DNA of 64,000 bases, taken from NCBI RefSeq assembly GCF_002776525.5, contig NC_045444.1, forward strand, positions 25,590,526 through 25,654,525, written 5' to 3'. Source of the stretch: Piliocolobus tephrosceles (Eukaryota > Chordata > Mammalia > Primates > Cercopithecidae). Below, in pieces: positions 13,320 through 25,205 of this stretch. The notes beneath the pieces were generated by a model. The model was not told where the DNA came from and did not search any database. It saw only the letters and a list, made by a program, of their open reading frames with translations. Numbering within the stretch: position 1 is the first letter of the stretch; each line of letters begins with the position of its first letter. A program made the translations under genes and the position numbers.

Positions 13320-15020
13320 AAACAATCTATTGTTAAATATATCATAGGTTCATTTAGTGATTATATTGAGTATAATCTGATTTTCTGAAATGTTCATAGT
13401 CATCACAAAATTAACCTAAACACACTTCTTCACATGAGAACTCTTACATCTGTGAAGACATATTTGATGTGTATTTGTTCTTTTCTAATTGTCCCTTCCC
13501 TTTTGTCCCCAATCTATTCTGTGCATTTCAACTTCAGTTAATCATTTCAATCTGACTTGAACAAAACACAGTGAAACTATTACTTTCCTTCACTCTCCCT
13601 CTTTAAAACCGGATTTTTAGTTTCTATTTGAAAAAACTCCAATTTTAATTTACACTAGGTTTTCAGGGAAAAAAAAAAAAAAACCTTTTGGTAATAAAAA
13701 TACACAATTTGGGTTGAGATGGGGACATTAACTATAGTCTCATTCAGCTACTTTTTTTGCTTGAATCTCTCCTACAGTTTCCATCTCGAAGTGGCTGTCC
13801 CCTGCCTCCATTTGAATAGTTCCAGCAACAGGCTACATATTACAACCTGAGAGAGCTTGTTTCATGTTCAAATAGCTCTGGCTGTTCGCACTTCCTTATT
13901 TTGTGCTGAAATCCATGTCTCTGTAGCATCAAAAACCTTGTCCTTTTTTGCATTCTTGGGGCCATCTAGCCCCAAGGCAGCACTTCGAATATTTACAAAC
14001 AGTTGCCTTGTTCACTCTGAATCATTTCTTCTCTGAGCAAAATATCCTTATTTTACTCAATTGCTCTTACATAATAAGGTTTAGAGTCTCCCTTATTTCT
14101 TGTGAGAACCTAATTTCTGTTCTCTGCAACAAACCAATTTGTTCATAACTCACTTCAGGTATTATATAAAGAACAAAACAACTTACTACAGATTTATCTG
14201 CCTAGTACCAAATATTCCACTTAATATATGTGTAACAATAGACTCTAAAGTCACAATTGATGTTTTGATAATTACCACCTACAAATGATTCACATGAAAC
14301 TTGCTAATTGGCTCAAATTTCTGATATCTTTTTTTAGATGTGCTACTGCTAAGCTGCATCTTCCCTGCTGCTTCACAGCAGGTTAAGAGATTCAAATTCT
14401 GAATCTCTGCCTTTGGAACTTTAAAGCCAAATGTAGACATCTGTGAGCTCACCTTAAATTTTACTTTTAAAATTTGATCTTTGATCAAATTTGGTCTTGT
14501 TTTGGGGAATGGAGATCTTGATTTGGTCATCAAGACATTTACTAATCCCTCCACTATGTTCCACCAGCGTATCCTGACCATATCTTTGATTTATGTATTC
14601 AGTCATTCATTTAAAAAGAATGAAAAGAACAGAACAGGGTCAACTAAGTATAAAATGTTATAGTACATAACTAAAGACTTCTCTTTAGTCTACAATCTAT
14701 TCATCAATTATATAGACTTTTCTTCAATTAAAATATAGTGTGAAGCAAAACAGAGCAGATAAAAGCAGAGCTTATCTGAATGAAGATATGTTCATGTGAA
14801 CACATACACACACACATTCTTTTTAATTTCCTGCCTTCTTAGGGTTAGTGTTATTCTCCCAAAGAACTCCATGGGATCTTTAGAGAACTTCAGAACGTGG
14901 TTTGGATCATAGCAATAATCCCATTTTGGAAATGATTATCCTACAAGCAATGATTCCTATTCGTGATCTCTTGTATTCATGATTATGATGAGATACTAAC
15001 AAACATCTATTAAAAATAAT
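13320..15020. other. AT-rich stretch, nothing assigned
   Basis: Contains an A-run at 13671-13683 and small frames up to 100 codons without domains. No repeat family recognised. Confidence 0.45.
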
Positions 15021-15024
15021 GTTA

Positions 15025-15340
15025 GGTCGGGCGTTGTGGCTCACTCCTGTAATCCCAGGGAGGCCGAGGCGGGCGGATCAGGAGGTCAGGAGATCGAGAA
15101 CAATCCTGGCGAACACGGTGAAACCCTGTCTCTACTAAATATACAACAAAATAGCCTGGCGAGGTGGCGGGCGCCTGTGGTCCCAGCTACTCGGGAGGCT
15201 GAGGCAGGAGAATGGCGTGGACCCGGGAAGCGGAGCTTGTGGTGAGCCGAGATGGCACCACTGCACTCCAGCCTGGGTGACAGAGCGAGACTCCTTCTAA
15301 AAATAAAATAAAATAAAATGAAATAAAATAAAATAAAGTT
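15025..15340 (+). repeat. AluY-type, tail (AAAAT)n
   Basis: Near-complete Alu with AluY-like diagnostic phrases ('gaggtcaggagatcgag', 'gaatggcgtgga'). A 10-base internal deletion removes most of 'gcactttggg'. The A-tail has expanded to AAAAT repeats. Confidence 0.94.
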
Positions 15341-15469
15341 ACATTATGCAATCTCAGAAAAATTAGTCTTTAAGTTGTATACGTATAATATAAATTCCAG
15401 TGCAATTTTATTTGAAAAATGATAAAATAATTCTAAAGCTTATGCAAAATTAATTCACACTTATATGGA

Positions 15470-15725
15470 AGGGCTCTCTTTTCTCCACATCCTCACCAGC
15501 ATCCGTTTTTTTTTTTTTTTTTTGTCATTTTAATAATAGTAATTTGGATGAAGATAAGATAATGCAATGTTTGATGGCAAAGTAGGGTGACTATACTTAA
15601 CAAAAAACGTGTGGTACTTGGATGATGGACACTCTAAATATCCTGATTTGATCACTACACATTATACACATGTAACAAAACTTCTCATGTGCACAAAGTT
15701 TGTACAAATACAAAAAGAATGATAA
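15470..15725 (+). repeat. L1 3'-UTR-like fragment (L1MA-type)
   Basis: 'gtagggtgactatacttaac', 'cctgatttgatcactacaca', 'ttatacacatgtaacaaaac' and 'ttgtacaaatacaaaaag' are in the order of the L1MA/L1PB 3' UTR. A T-run at 15509-15525 interrupts the upstream part. Confidence 0.6.
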
Positions 15726-16112
15726 TGTAAGTGCATAATTATTGACCTGGAACAATGTTTAGAATATACACAGAGTATATGCAGAAAAATAACTAGAATA
15801 GAAATAACTACATTGTTTCTATTTCAGTTAGAAATATATATGAAGACAAATATATATCTATTCTAGAAGCTACTTTTTACTTGTTCACTTAAAATCAGTT
15901 CCAAGCGTTTGCCTTTTCTCCCATTATTCAATATTGTTCAAAAATGTAGAACATTTTTCCAAGTGCAGTGTTAATCAAGAAATGTTTTTATTACTTTGGA
16001 ATGTAAATGATCAATAAAGACAAAATACTTCAGAAAAGCTAAAAGTCAATTCTATCACTGAGTTCAAAATAATGTTTTTTTAAATACTCAAATTATTGGA
16101 AATATGTGTGAG

Positions 16113-16232
16113 GTATTATCAATATTGTTGATATTATTATCAATATAATTGGTATCAATATTGTTGGTATTATCAATATAATTGGTATTATCAATATAAT
16201 TGGTATTATCGATATTGTTGATATTGTTGATA
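16113..16232 (+). repeat. 18-bp tandem repeat with inverted symmetry
   Basis: Tandem copies of 'ggtattatcaatataatt' at 16166-16183 and 16184-16201, flanked by degenerate versions. The 5' and 3' edges carry 'tatcaatattgttgata' and 'tatcgatattgttgata', each nearly self-complementary, so the tract can fold as hairpins. No gene overlaps. Confidence 0.85.
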
Positions 16233-17050
16233 ACTCAGCTAAGTTATGACAAACCAGAAACACTGAGATTTCTAACTTGCCTAGTCTGACTATAGTATTT
16301 TCTCATGTTTGACCTCGATGATACTGGGAACACTGAATCATTATTTGTCATAATTTCATATATAAATAATTGCCATTATTCATGGAATGTTTATTTTATG
16401 CTGGGTACTCTGATATTAGAATTAACTGGCTTCTTTAATTTTATTATAAGCTGTACATATATAACCAAATACCAATTATTCACAAAAACTGATTATACAT
16501 ATTTCATTATCTCCATTTCTTTTTAATGTGAAAAGAAGCTTCTAGATTAAGTAATTGTCTCAAGGTCAATTATATGAATATATAAAGGATAGCTCCCAAA
16601 TTCAAAGTCTGTTGTGTCATGCTGTGGCATCCAAGGCTCTTTGTGACATACTATACTGTGATTATTCTGTGTAAATGAACTTACAAAGAAAGAAACAGAG
16701 TAATAGGACTATCATACAAATAAAATGGGAATTGTTTTTGAAGAGAAGATATTTAAACTAAGAAAATCAATGAAATGGAAAGTTGTGCAACTGAGATCCA
16801 AAAATTGGCCAGAGTTTCTGTCTGGGGAAAAAATGATGTACATGGGTTTCATTATCTAATAAAATAAAACAAAATAGTTTATCTAAGCACACGAGCAACA
16901 ACCATCCTTGGTAAGAAGCAGTAGACTGAGAATCAATAGTGCTTTCCATTTCTGTTCATTTTCCTAATTATGAGGCCCTGGGAAAATCCCTGGACTTTGT
17001 ATAGAATATTTAAATTCTGAAAAGACCAAGGTAGCATCAATCTTTAACTA
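16233..17050. other. AT-rich stretch, nothing assigned
   Basis: No family or gene recognised. Confidence 0.4.
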
Positions 17051-17053
17051 ATC

Positions 17054-17357
17054 TTTTTTTTTTTTTTTTTTTTTTGAGACAGAGTCTCGCTCTCTAGGCC
17101 AGACAGGAGAACAGTGGTGCGATCTCAGCTCACTGCAACCTCTGTCTCCTGGGCTCAAGTAATTCTCCTGCTTCAGCCTCACAAGAAGCTGGGATTACAG
17201 GTGTGTACAACCATACCCGGCTGAGTTTTGTATTTTTAGTAGAGACGGGGTATCACCATGTTGGCCAGGATGGTCTCAAACTCCTAACCTCAGGTAATTC
17301 GCCAGCCTTGGCCTCCCAAAATGCTGGGATTACAGGCATGAGTTACCATACTTGGCC
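17054..17357 (-). repeat. Alu, full length (older)
   Basis: Reverse-complement Alu with T-run 17054-17075 and head ending 'cttggcc'. More diverged than the neighbouring copy. Frames of 78-114 codons here are Alu/Alu readthroughs. Confidence 0.95.
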
Positions 17358-17380
17358 AACGAATATACATATATATATAG

Positions 17381-17620
17381 TTTTTTTTTTTTTTTTTTTA
17401 GATGGAGTCTCATGCTGTCACCCAGGCTGGAGTGCAGTGGTGGGATCTCGGCTCACTGCAAACTCTGCCTCCCAGGTTCACGCCATTCTCCTACCTCAGC
17501 CTCCCGAACAGCTGGGACTACAGGAACCCGCCACCACACCTGGCTAATTTTTTGTATTTTTAGTAGAGACAAGGTTTCATGGTGTTAGCCAGGATGGTCT
17601 CGATCTCCTGACCTCATGAT
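17381..17620 (-). repeat. Alu, 5'-truncated, inserted at the head of the previous Alu
   Basis: Reverse-complement Alu starting at a 19-base T-run and stopping at 'cctcatgat', so its first ~40 bases are missing. 'tggccaac[g/t]aatat' is present at 17353-17366 and 17621-17634 (13 of 14 match) as a target-site repeat. A short (TA)n lies between repeat and tail. Confidence 0.92.
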
Positions 17621-17869
17621 TGGCCAACTAATATTCTTATCTACTATTTCAATTGCACTTTGATTCAAGAGGAAAATAATAGATAATCTTAAACTCATAA
17701 ATGGTTATTTCTATCATGGATTCATTAGATAGAAATACATTTGTGGCCCATTGTAGAATTTCAATTATCATTTTGCTCAAAATATAATGTTTAAGTTCAT
17801 GAGCTTTAGCAAATGATGGATCTGGTTTAAATTCCAAAGCCACTATTCCTCAGGTGAGGACAACTGTAG

Positions 17870-18003
17870 CTACTGCCCTGTAAGTCCCATGAGAACAAGG
17901 GCCATATCTGTATTCTTTAGCATTGATTACCAAGGACTAGCATAATATTTATATAGTTGAAGCTCAACAAAAAAAAATATATATATATATTGAATAAATG
18001 AAT
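17870..18003 (+). repeat. LINE-2 3' end
   Basis: 'gtaagtcccatgagaacaag', 'ggccatatctgtattc' and a terminal 'ttgaataaatgaat' match the L2 3' terminus. A (TA)n of 12-14 bases interrupts it. Confidence 0.75.
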
Positions 18004-18004
18004 T

Positions 18005-18160
18005 TAACTCTCTAAACCAAAATGAGATAAATAATACCTACTTCATAAGATTGTTGAAAGAATGGTATTAGATAATAGGGGTAAAGGGCTTTATAAGGTG
18101 CCTGACGGTAAGAACTAAATAAATCGAAACTATGTGCATTATAGTTATCCAGATCATCAT
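18005..18160 (-). repeat. MIR fragment
   Basis: Reverse-strand MIR: 'gataaataatacctacttca', 'aagattgttgaaagaat' and 'aaagggctttataaggtgcc' in order. Confidence 0.7.
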
Positions 18161-18361
18161 AATTATTTATTTGAATATTCAGAATTGTCAGACAAATCTG
18201 AGAAAAGAATTCTTTGAAAACTGTTAGGAGAATGGTCTACACTCATCCTATATTAAGTAAATGCATGGTGTTTAAATTATTGTTTTATTTTTCTTCTTTC
18301 ATTTCTGAGCATCAGGATCATAAATATGTTCATATACACTGTGAGCATATATATCTTAGAT

Positions 18362-18843
18362 CAGGGTCCCCAAGCCCTGGGTCATGGACTGGTAAGCAGT
18401 CTGTGGCCTGTTAGAAAATAGACTGCCCGGTAGGAGATGAGCAGCAATGAACAAGCATTACTGCCTGAGTACTGCCTCCTATCCAATCAGCAGCCGCATT
18501 AGATTCTCATAGGAGCACAAACCCTATTGTGAATTATGCATGTGAAGGATCTATGCTGCACACTACTTATGCAAATCACAAGTCAAATGCCTGATGATCT
18601 GTCACCGTCTACCATCACCCCCAGATGGAATCGTCTAGTTGCAGGAAAAAAGTTCAGGGCTCCCACTAATTCTACATTATGGTGAGAATGTAGTAATAAT
18701 AGAAATAAAGCGGACAATAAATGTAATGCCCTTGAAGCCCATGAATCATCTTGAAACCATCACCACCAGCCACCACTGACCCCTGTGGAAAAATTTTCTT
18801 CCATGAAACCAGTCCCTGGTGCCAAAAATACTGGAGACCACTG
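18362..18843 (+). mobile_element. MER1-type non-autonomous hAT-Charlie transposon
   Basis: Begins 'cagggtccccaa' and ends 'tggagaccactg', imperfect terminal inverted repeats of the hAT-Charlie type. The interior follows the MER1 consensus as I know it: 'catggactggtaagcagtct', 'gcattactgcctgagtac', 'attagattctcataggagc', 'accagtccctggtgcc'. Flanks 'tcttagat' (18354-18361) and 'cctcagat' (18844-18851) agree at 6 of 8 positions, the expected 8-bp duplication. There is no transposase frame. Confidence 0.88.
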
Positions 18844-18851
18844 CCTCAGAT

Positions 18852-19480
18852 GGCTAAATATCACCACTCACTTCTAAGAAGCTGCTCTCATTTATGCAGT
18901 TCAACTACAATCTGACTTTATGTTTCCACATTTCATTTAGATGGTAACTGTATGAGTGCACACACCTACTGTGCCTTTGTGTTCTTGTCAATTGACACTT
19001 TTCTCAGATAGTAAATTGTTACAGTTCTCTTCTTTAAAGAAACAGAAACATCACAACTCAAAACAATAGAAAACAAAAAAGCTACCCACATATGCTCATC
19101 ATTATTTTCTTTTTTCCTCATAACCGATATGTGAAAACTACATAGAAAATCTGTTTTCCTTCAACCTCAGATAATTTAGCACCAACCTTGGGTAATTACA
19201 AACCAATTTCTTTCTCCTCTAATTTCAAAAGAATCCAAATAAAAGTTTCATACAAACAGACAGCCTACCAAAACAGCATGCCCTTTTAAATTTTATGAAT
19301 ATTATAGTAAGTACGAGTGCAATTGCAGCTTCATCTGTATGACATAGAAATCAAGTTGATTAGAAGGTGTTGCTGTCACTGCTCTTTGTTCACTAGCAAG
19401 AATAGAGCATACTAATATGTTCTGTCTTATGTACACCTACATTTGGAATTATAAAATATTAAAGAAGAAGGGGACCACAG
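18852..19480. other. Unassigned sequence
   Basis: Nothing recognised. Confidence 0.4.
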
Positions 19481-19494
19481 CCCAGCATCCTATT

Positions 19495-19900
19495 TTATAG
19501 GTGCCTTAGGTTGGGTTCTCTAGAAAAAAAAATAATAACTTAGATGAGAATTTGCAGCAAGGGCTGTGTGAAGCAAGTGCTCTCAGGGAAAATTGGTAAG
19601 GAAACGGGGGAGATAGAACAAAGAAGCAGCCAAGAAACGTTGTGCTCTCAGGCAAAATTCCAAGCCTCAACTTGGTCATGAAGTGGGGGTCCAGAGCGTA
19701 AATCACACCTTGGAGTCTATTTCACCTAGAATGAGGAGGCTGAATCTTTACTTTTCTGCATGGAGTAGTCTTTGGCTGAGGGCCACATCAGGGTTGCATA
19801 AATTACCACGCACTTTTTGGGTGTTCATATTTTTACAAATTGTATCGTATCTCATAAAGATAGGCATAGATGCAGGTTGTTAGAAATTAAAGAACACTGA
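19495..19900 (+). repeat. Possible unnamed interspersed repeat
   Basis: The segment with 'ggttgggttctctaga', 'gatgagaatttgcagcaag' and 'gggggtccagagcgtaaatc' reads like a dispersed element I have seen elsewhere but cannot name. Borders are unclear. It could equally be unique sequence. Confidence 0.25.
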
Positions 19901-20735
19901 GGGCAGAAAAGAGCACACAAAAGTGGTAAAGGATCAAAGACAATCTGGGTAGAACACTGACAGTGTCCAATCCAACAGGTGAGGACACTAGGTCTCTAGG
20001 TGCTTAAGTAAAAGGACCCCAAAGACACAAATCTACATAGGATTGAGATCTAAGTATCCTGTCACAATCTAGAACCTGCTTATGTTGGCTTAAAGAAAGT
20101 ACCAGGACAACCGTGATAATTACAGTTATTTTAAAGGAAAGCAGATTTGTTAATGACTTGCATTGTGATTCCACCAAATGACAAGATTGTTTTAACATGA
20201 TTCCTGTAGAGTTTCTGTTTCCAAAGATATTTACAGTTCTAACTATATTTGACTTTTAAGAAATCAGTTGAGCAAACATTACAACCTCTGTTTTGGGGGA
20301 ATTTTTATTTTTTCAATAAAACTCTGTTAGTGGTAACAATAAAAATTACATGAGTTTTCTAACAAACAAGTTTCCTATGTCCATATAAAGGACTTAAAAT
20401 TATAGCTCTTTGTAAGTTTTCTTTAATATGATAACCCACTATTTTCCTAACAAAAAAATGCTTCTAGCTCATTTTCATTCAATAGCCCCCAAATTAAAAA
20501 AAACAAAAAACAAAAAAAACAATTTACACATATTTGTCCCAGTCAAGATGGTGGTGAAAGAGATTAGATAGTTATTTAGCCTTGTACATAATCTTCAACT
20601 TTGGATTTCTGTTAGATATCATTTAATAAGCATCATTTCCATATGCTTGGTTTACAGGGAATGATAGTGAAATTTGTAGTGATGCAATCATTATTTCAGC
20701 TTTTCTTAAAAACTCGAAGTAATAAAAATGACAGA
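19901..20735. other. Unassigned sequence with A-rich patch
   Basis: Contains an (A)nC patch at about 20496-20521. No gene or family recognised. Confidence 0.4.
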
Positions 20736-20738
20736 TTG

Positions 20739-21040
20739 GGCCAAGCGCAGTGGCTCATATCTGTAATCCCAGCACTTTGGGAGACTGAGGCGGATGGATC
20801 ACAAGGTCAAGAGATTGTGACCATACTCTCTAACACAGTGAAACCCCGTCTCTACTAATAATAAAAAAAAAAAAAAAAACGGGCATGGTGGTGAATGCCT
20901 CTAATCCCACCTACTCTGGAGGCTAAGGCAGGAGAATTGCTTGAACCCGGGAGGTGGAGTTTGCAGTGAACTGAGATCGTACCACTGCACTCAAGTCTGG
21001 CCACAGAGAGAGATTCCGTCTCAAAAAAAAAAAAAAAAAA
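20739..21040 (+). repeat. Alu, full length
   Basis: Plus-strand Alu with an expanded middle A-run at 20863-20879 and an 18-base terminal A-tail at 21023-21040. Confidence 0.95.
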
Positions 21041-21550
21041 TTGTTTCCAGATTAAACAACTGGGAGAAAATACTGGAGAGAATTTCAAAGTATACTGATT
21101 CCAAAGTCTACTGAAGAATGCTTGGTAGGCTGTTGTTATTTCCTCCTCATAAGCACAAAGTAGATAGAAACCTTGGTTTCTAACTCTTTCCTCTTTCATA
21201 TGAGAGAGAGAGAACAACTGTGTTACAAGGCTACAAGGACAGATATTATGCAACATTGTGGTTCTCTTCAATGGAAAGTGGAAGTTTGTTTGGCAATTGC
21301 TAGTTTAATTTATTTTAATAGCATAAAAGAGCACAAGAAGTCTTTCCAAGTTTACCCTGCTATGTTTTGCCTGAGACTTAGCAAAGCCTTTGAAATGAAA
21401 TGTGAAAAATATAACGATTATGGTTAAGACCTGGCACAGTGCTTTTGCACAGTAGGCACTTAATTATATTGAATATGCAATTTTAAAAATACAAATACAA
21501 CATCAATCCTTGATAATACATAATAGATATTGCTTTCAAATTCTTTAATA
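21041..21550. other. Unassigned sequence
   Basis: Nothing recognised. Confidence 0.4.
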
Positions 21551-21557
21551 TGATGTC

Positions 21558-21884
21558 CGATATGGTTTGGCTCTGTGTCCCCACCCAAATCTCATCTTGA
21601 ATTGTACTCCCATAACTCCCATGTGTTGTTGGAGAGATCTGGTGGGAGATAATTTAAATCGTGGGGGTGGTTTCCCCTATACTGTTCTCATGGTAGTAAA
21701 TAAGTCTCACGAGATCTGATGGGTTTATCAGGGGTTTCTGCGTTTGCACCTTTGTTGTTTTCCCTTGCCTTCACCATGATTCTGAGGCCTTCCCAGCCAT
21801 ACAGAACTGTAAAACCAATTAAACCTCTTTTTCTTCCCAGTCTCAGATATGTCTTTACCAGTAGCCTGAAAATGGACTAATACA
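21558..21884 (+). mobile_element. THE1-type LTR (5' LTR)
   Basis: Runs from 'cgatatggtttggctctgtg' to 'ggactaataca', matching the MaLR THE1 LTR in order, including 'ccatgtgttgttggag', 'gtctcacgagatctgatgg' and 'attaaacctctttttc'. It lacks part of the segment downstream of 'ggggtttctgcg'. It is followed by the THE1 internal region in the same orientation. Confidence 0.92.
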
Positions 21885-22811
21885 GTAAATTGATACCAAT
21901 AGAGTGGGGTGCTTCTGAAAAGATACCCAAAAATGTGGAAGTGACTTTGGAGCTGGGTAACAGGCAGAGGTTGAAACACTTTGGAGGGCTCAGAAGACTT
22001 GAAAACGTGGGAGAGGTTAGAAATTCCTGGGGACTTGTTAAATGGCTTTGACAAAAATACTGATAATGATATGGACAATGAAATTCAAACTGAGGTTGTC
22101 TCAGATGGAGATGAGGAACTTGTTGGGAACTAGAACAAAAGTGATTCTTGTTATGTTTTAACAAAGACAATGGTAGCATTTTGCCCCTCACCTAAAGATC
22201 TGTGGAACTTTGAACTGAAGAGAGGTGATTTAGGGTATCCGGTAAGAGAAATTTTTAATCAGCGAAGAATTCAAGAGGTGACTTGGGTGCTGTTAAAGGC
22301 TTTTAGTTTTTTGTTTTTGTTTCTGTTTTTTTGAGACAAAGTCCCACTCTGTCACCCCGGCTGGAGTGCAATAGCGCAATCTTGGCTCACTGCAACGTCT
22401 GCCTCCCGGGTTCAAGCGATTCTCCTGTCTCAGCCTCCCAAGTAGCTGGAATTACAGGCACGTACCGCCACGCCCAGCAAATTGTTTTATTTTTATTTTT
22501 AGTTGAGAAGGGGTTTCACCATGTGCCCAGGTTGGTCTCGAACTCCTGAGCTCAGGCAATTCACCTGCCTCGGCCTCCCAAAGTGCTGGGATTACAAGCG
22601 TGAGCCACTGCACACGGCCAGGCTTTCAGTTTTAAAAGGGAGGCAGAGCATAAAAGTTCAAAGAATTTGCAGTCTGAAAATGTGATAAAAAAGAAAATCC
22701 CATTTTCTGAGGAGATATTCAAACCATCTGCGGATATTTGCATACGTAATGAGGAGAATGTTAATCCCCAAGAAAATGGGGCAAATGTCTCCAGGGCATG
22801 TCAGAGACCTT
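21885..22811 (+). mobile_element. THE1 internal region, interrupted by Alu, collapsed at 3' end
   Basis: 'gtaaattgataccaatagag' and downstream 'ggaagtgactttggagctgg' match the start of THE1 internal sequence. An Alu splits it at 22311-22619 and it resumes with 'gggaggcagagcataaaagt'. It breaks off after 'catgtcagagacctt', where the rest of the interior and most of the 3' LTR are gone. MaLR gag-like coding capacity is not preserved. Confidence 0.88.
22311..22619 (-). repeat. Alu inserted in THE1
   Basis: Reverse-complement Alu. The target-site repeat 'aggctttTagtttt' (22297-22310) and 'aggctttCagtttt' (22620-22633) brackets it. Confidence 0.95.
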
Positions 22812-22884
22812 CCATCAAATAAATCTCTTTTTCTTCCCAGTCTTGGGTTTGTCTTTACCAGAAGCATGAAAATGGACTAATACA
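22812..22884 (+). mobile_element. THE1 3' LTR remnant
   Basis: Only the last ~73 bases of the LTR remain ('aaatctctttttcttcccag' to 'ggactaataca'). The provirus flanks, 'atgtc' before 21558 and 'ttgtc' after 22884, agree at 4 of 5 bases, so this is the true 3' end of the same insertion. Confidence 0.85.
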
Positions 22885-22889
22885 TTGTC

Positions 22890-24970
22890 CATTAATTTCT
22901 CAGAGTCTTATTTAACTTCATATTTTTCCCCCCATCTTACGCTTTTTGTCTGTCAGTGGACCTTAGAAACCCAAATAATTAATTAGCAATCTCTTAATTC
23001 TATCTAGCTTATAAATGCATGAGGAAGATGTTGTAATTTTAGAGAGAGGGCGTTCAGCATTTACTTTTCTCTTCCTTCCTCTCTCCATTCCTTTCTCTAG
23101 TCCTTTATTTCTTTTTCTTAGGTCATATTTTGTTTTATTTTTACTGTTTTATGGAAAGGCAGCCTACCTATGTCCTTTATGGAAATTAAAAACAACGAGC
23201 CTTCATTATACCTTGTCTAGTTACCTCTGTCTATTTATCACAATACTTTAATTTAAAATAAGATGATCCTCCAGTATTTTAGACACACAGGTATTTGGCA
23301 TGCAAATTCAAAGCCTTTTTCTAAGGCCATATACAAATAATATTTTTATTTATAAGTTTTTGAGATATTTCATACTACCCCTTTCCTGATTAGCACTGAT
23401 AATAATGGAGATTTGATTATATTTACATGTATTATGTAGAGAGTTTCTTTCAGCAAAATAAAATACACTATCAAGAAGATAAGATATTATGCATGTAGAA
23501 AATTAATTTTTGGTATACTTTAATTAATATTTTGGAAATAGATGACAAATAGTCTTTTCTTTGGGCATATACTACTGAATAACAAGTGAGTTTGATAGTC
23601 TCCAAGAAAGCATCTTCAAGATATTAGCCTCTTTTATGAGTTGCTACTTTGAGATAATTACGTTTAATTGTGTCAAAACTTTGAATGTTTCCCAAGGTGG
23701 AAATAAGCAAAAAAAAAAAAAAAAAAAATGAGTTATTTGGAAGATGCAACACCAGTTCTAAAGTCAATAGGTAACAACTAAGTTTGAAATTCATTCATGT
23801 CAGTCCAAGGAAGTGCATCTATCTCAAATCAGGTGTCTTTTTTTATATACACCAGCATTATTCGAGCTCCATCCTCTGGATATTGTCCCATTTTATTCCA
23901 TTAAATAGCAATACCAAAGAAAATCCCTCTTCCACTAGAAGAAAGGGAGTCAGTTAAAGATTGTTAAGAAATTCTACTCTTTTGAAAAGCACTTTGAAGG
24001 ATAAGAAGTGACAAAATAAGACCATTATAATAAAAGAAAAACTGATAACAGAGAACTTAGAAAAGTGGTAAGAGATGAAAAGCAGTTACTCTACTGAGCT
24101 GTGCAACAGAAATATTTTGCTTCACTCTATAATATTTGCAGAACCTCCCCTAAACCCACAGCAATTTCAATCCCCCATGGGAGAAAGCTACAAGACCACA
24201 GCATTTGCATTCTTCTATTAAAATGATCATCATGACTGTATAGTCTCGGATGATTCTAGACAAACCTGTCTCCATTTCCATAGAGGAGCTATTTTTGTTT
24301 CTGCTTTAATTTCATATTGCTTTAATTTTATACTTTATGGCTTAAAGCTCTTCAGCTAATAGATTATTTCCACTGCATATGTTCATTTTACACTTAAATA
24401 TATACTGGGATTCATAAAGCTTATGCCTTTTGGAGACAATTTTTATATTACCTAAAAATCATTCCATGTTGTGATAATGATCGTAATTATCACTCACCAC
24501 CTAATAATATAGAGTTCTTCTGCAGTTACTCTCATCTTGAAATTCTAAGTCCCTTCTAACAGCCATTGAAGTCTGTCACAGCACAGTCATTAACACTCAG
24601 TGAATTTTTTGCAAGTATTCCCCAGAACAACTCGAACCTAACACTGATTTGGTGATAGAGAGTCCATGTAGTTCGTATGCTAATTAAAGAAAAGCCCAAC
24701 AATCCCATAGAGAATGGAGAGAGGGAGACAGACCATCAGAGTATAGACACTTCTACTCTCACATAATGAACTCAAGAAATGTAAACTTGGAAAATAAATA
24801 TATAAATCCCAAGAAGAAGAATATTTAAAAGATTCAGCTCTGAGGCATGCTGTGGTAAAGACTGCTGTTCTGTGCTAGAACTACAGAAGCAATGCCTGAG
24901 AGGAGAAGCAAATAAGAGAAAAGAAAAAAAACAGAGAGAGATAAAGAACCAAAACCAGCATTTGTGTTTG
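22890..24970. other. Unassigned AT-rich sequence
   Basis: Contains an A-run at 23709-23728. Small frames up to 90 codons show no domains. No family recognised. Confidence 0.4.
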
Positions 24971-24974
24971 TATC

Positions 24975-25205
24975 TGCAATGAGATACCATCTCACAGCAG
25001 TCTGAATGGATATGACTAAAAAGTCAAAAATAACAGATGCTGGCAAGGTTGTGGAGTAAAAGGAATGCTTATACAGTGTTGTGGGAGTATAAATTAGTTC
25101 AACCATTGCAGAAGACAGTATGGAGATTCCTCAAAGTCCTAAAGCCAGAAATATCACTCAACCCAGCAATCCCATCACTAGGCATATACCCAAAGGAAAA
25201 CTTTA
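24975..25205 (+). repeat. L1 ORF2 C-terminal fragment
   Basis: 'gagataccatctcacagcag', 'cagatgctggcaaggttgtg', 'taaattagttcaaccattg' and 'cccagcaatcccatcactag' are the conserved end of L1 ORF2. It stops at 'atacccaaaggaaaac'. Confidence 0.92.

Noticed and set aside
17203..17588. 78- to 114-codon frames as proteins
   Set aside because: They are readthroughs of two adjacent antisense Alus.
21728..22191. Two overlapping minus-strand frames of 104-116 codons
   Set aside because: They lie antisense in THE1 LTR and interior and have no independent support.
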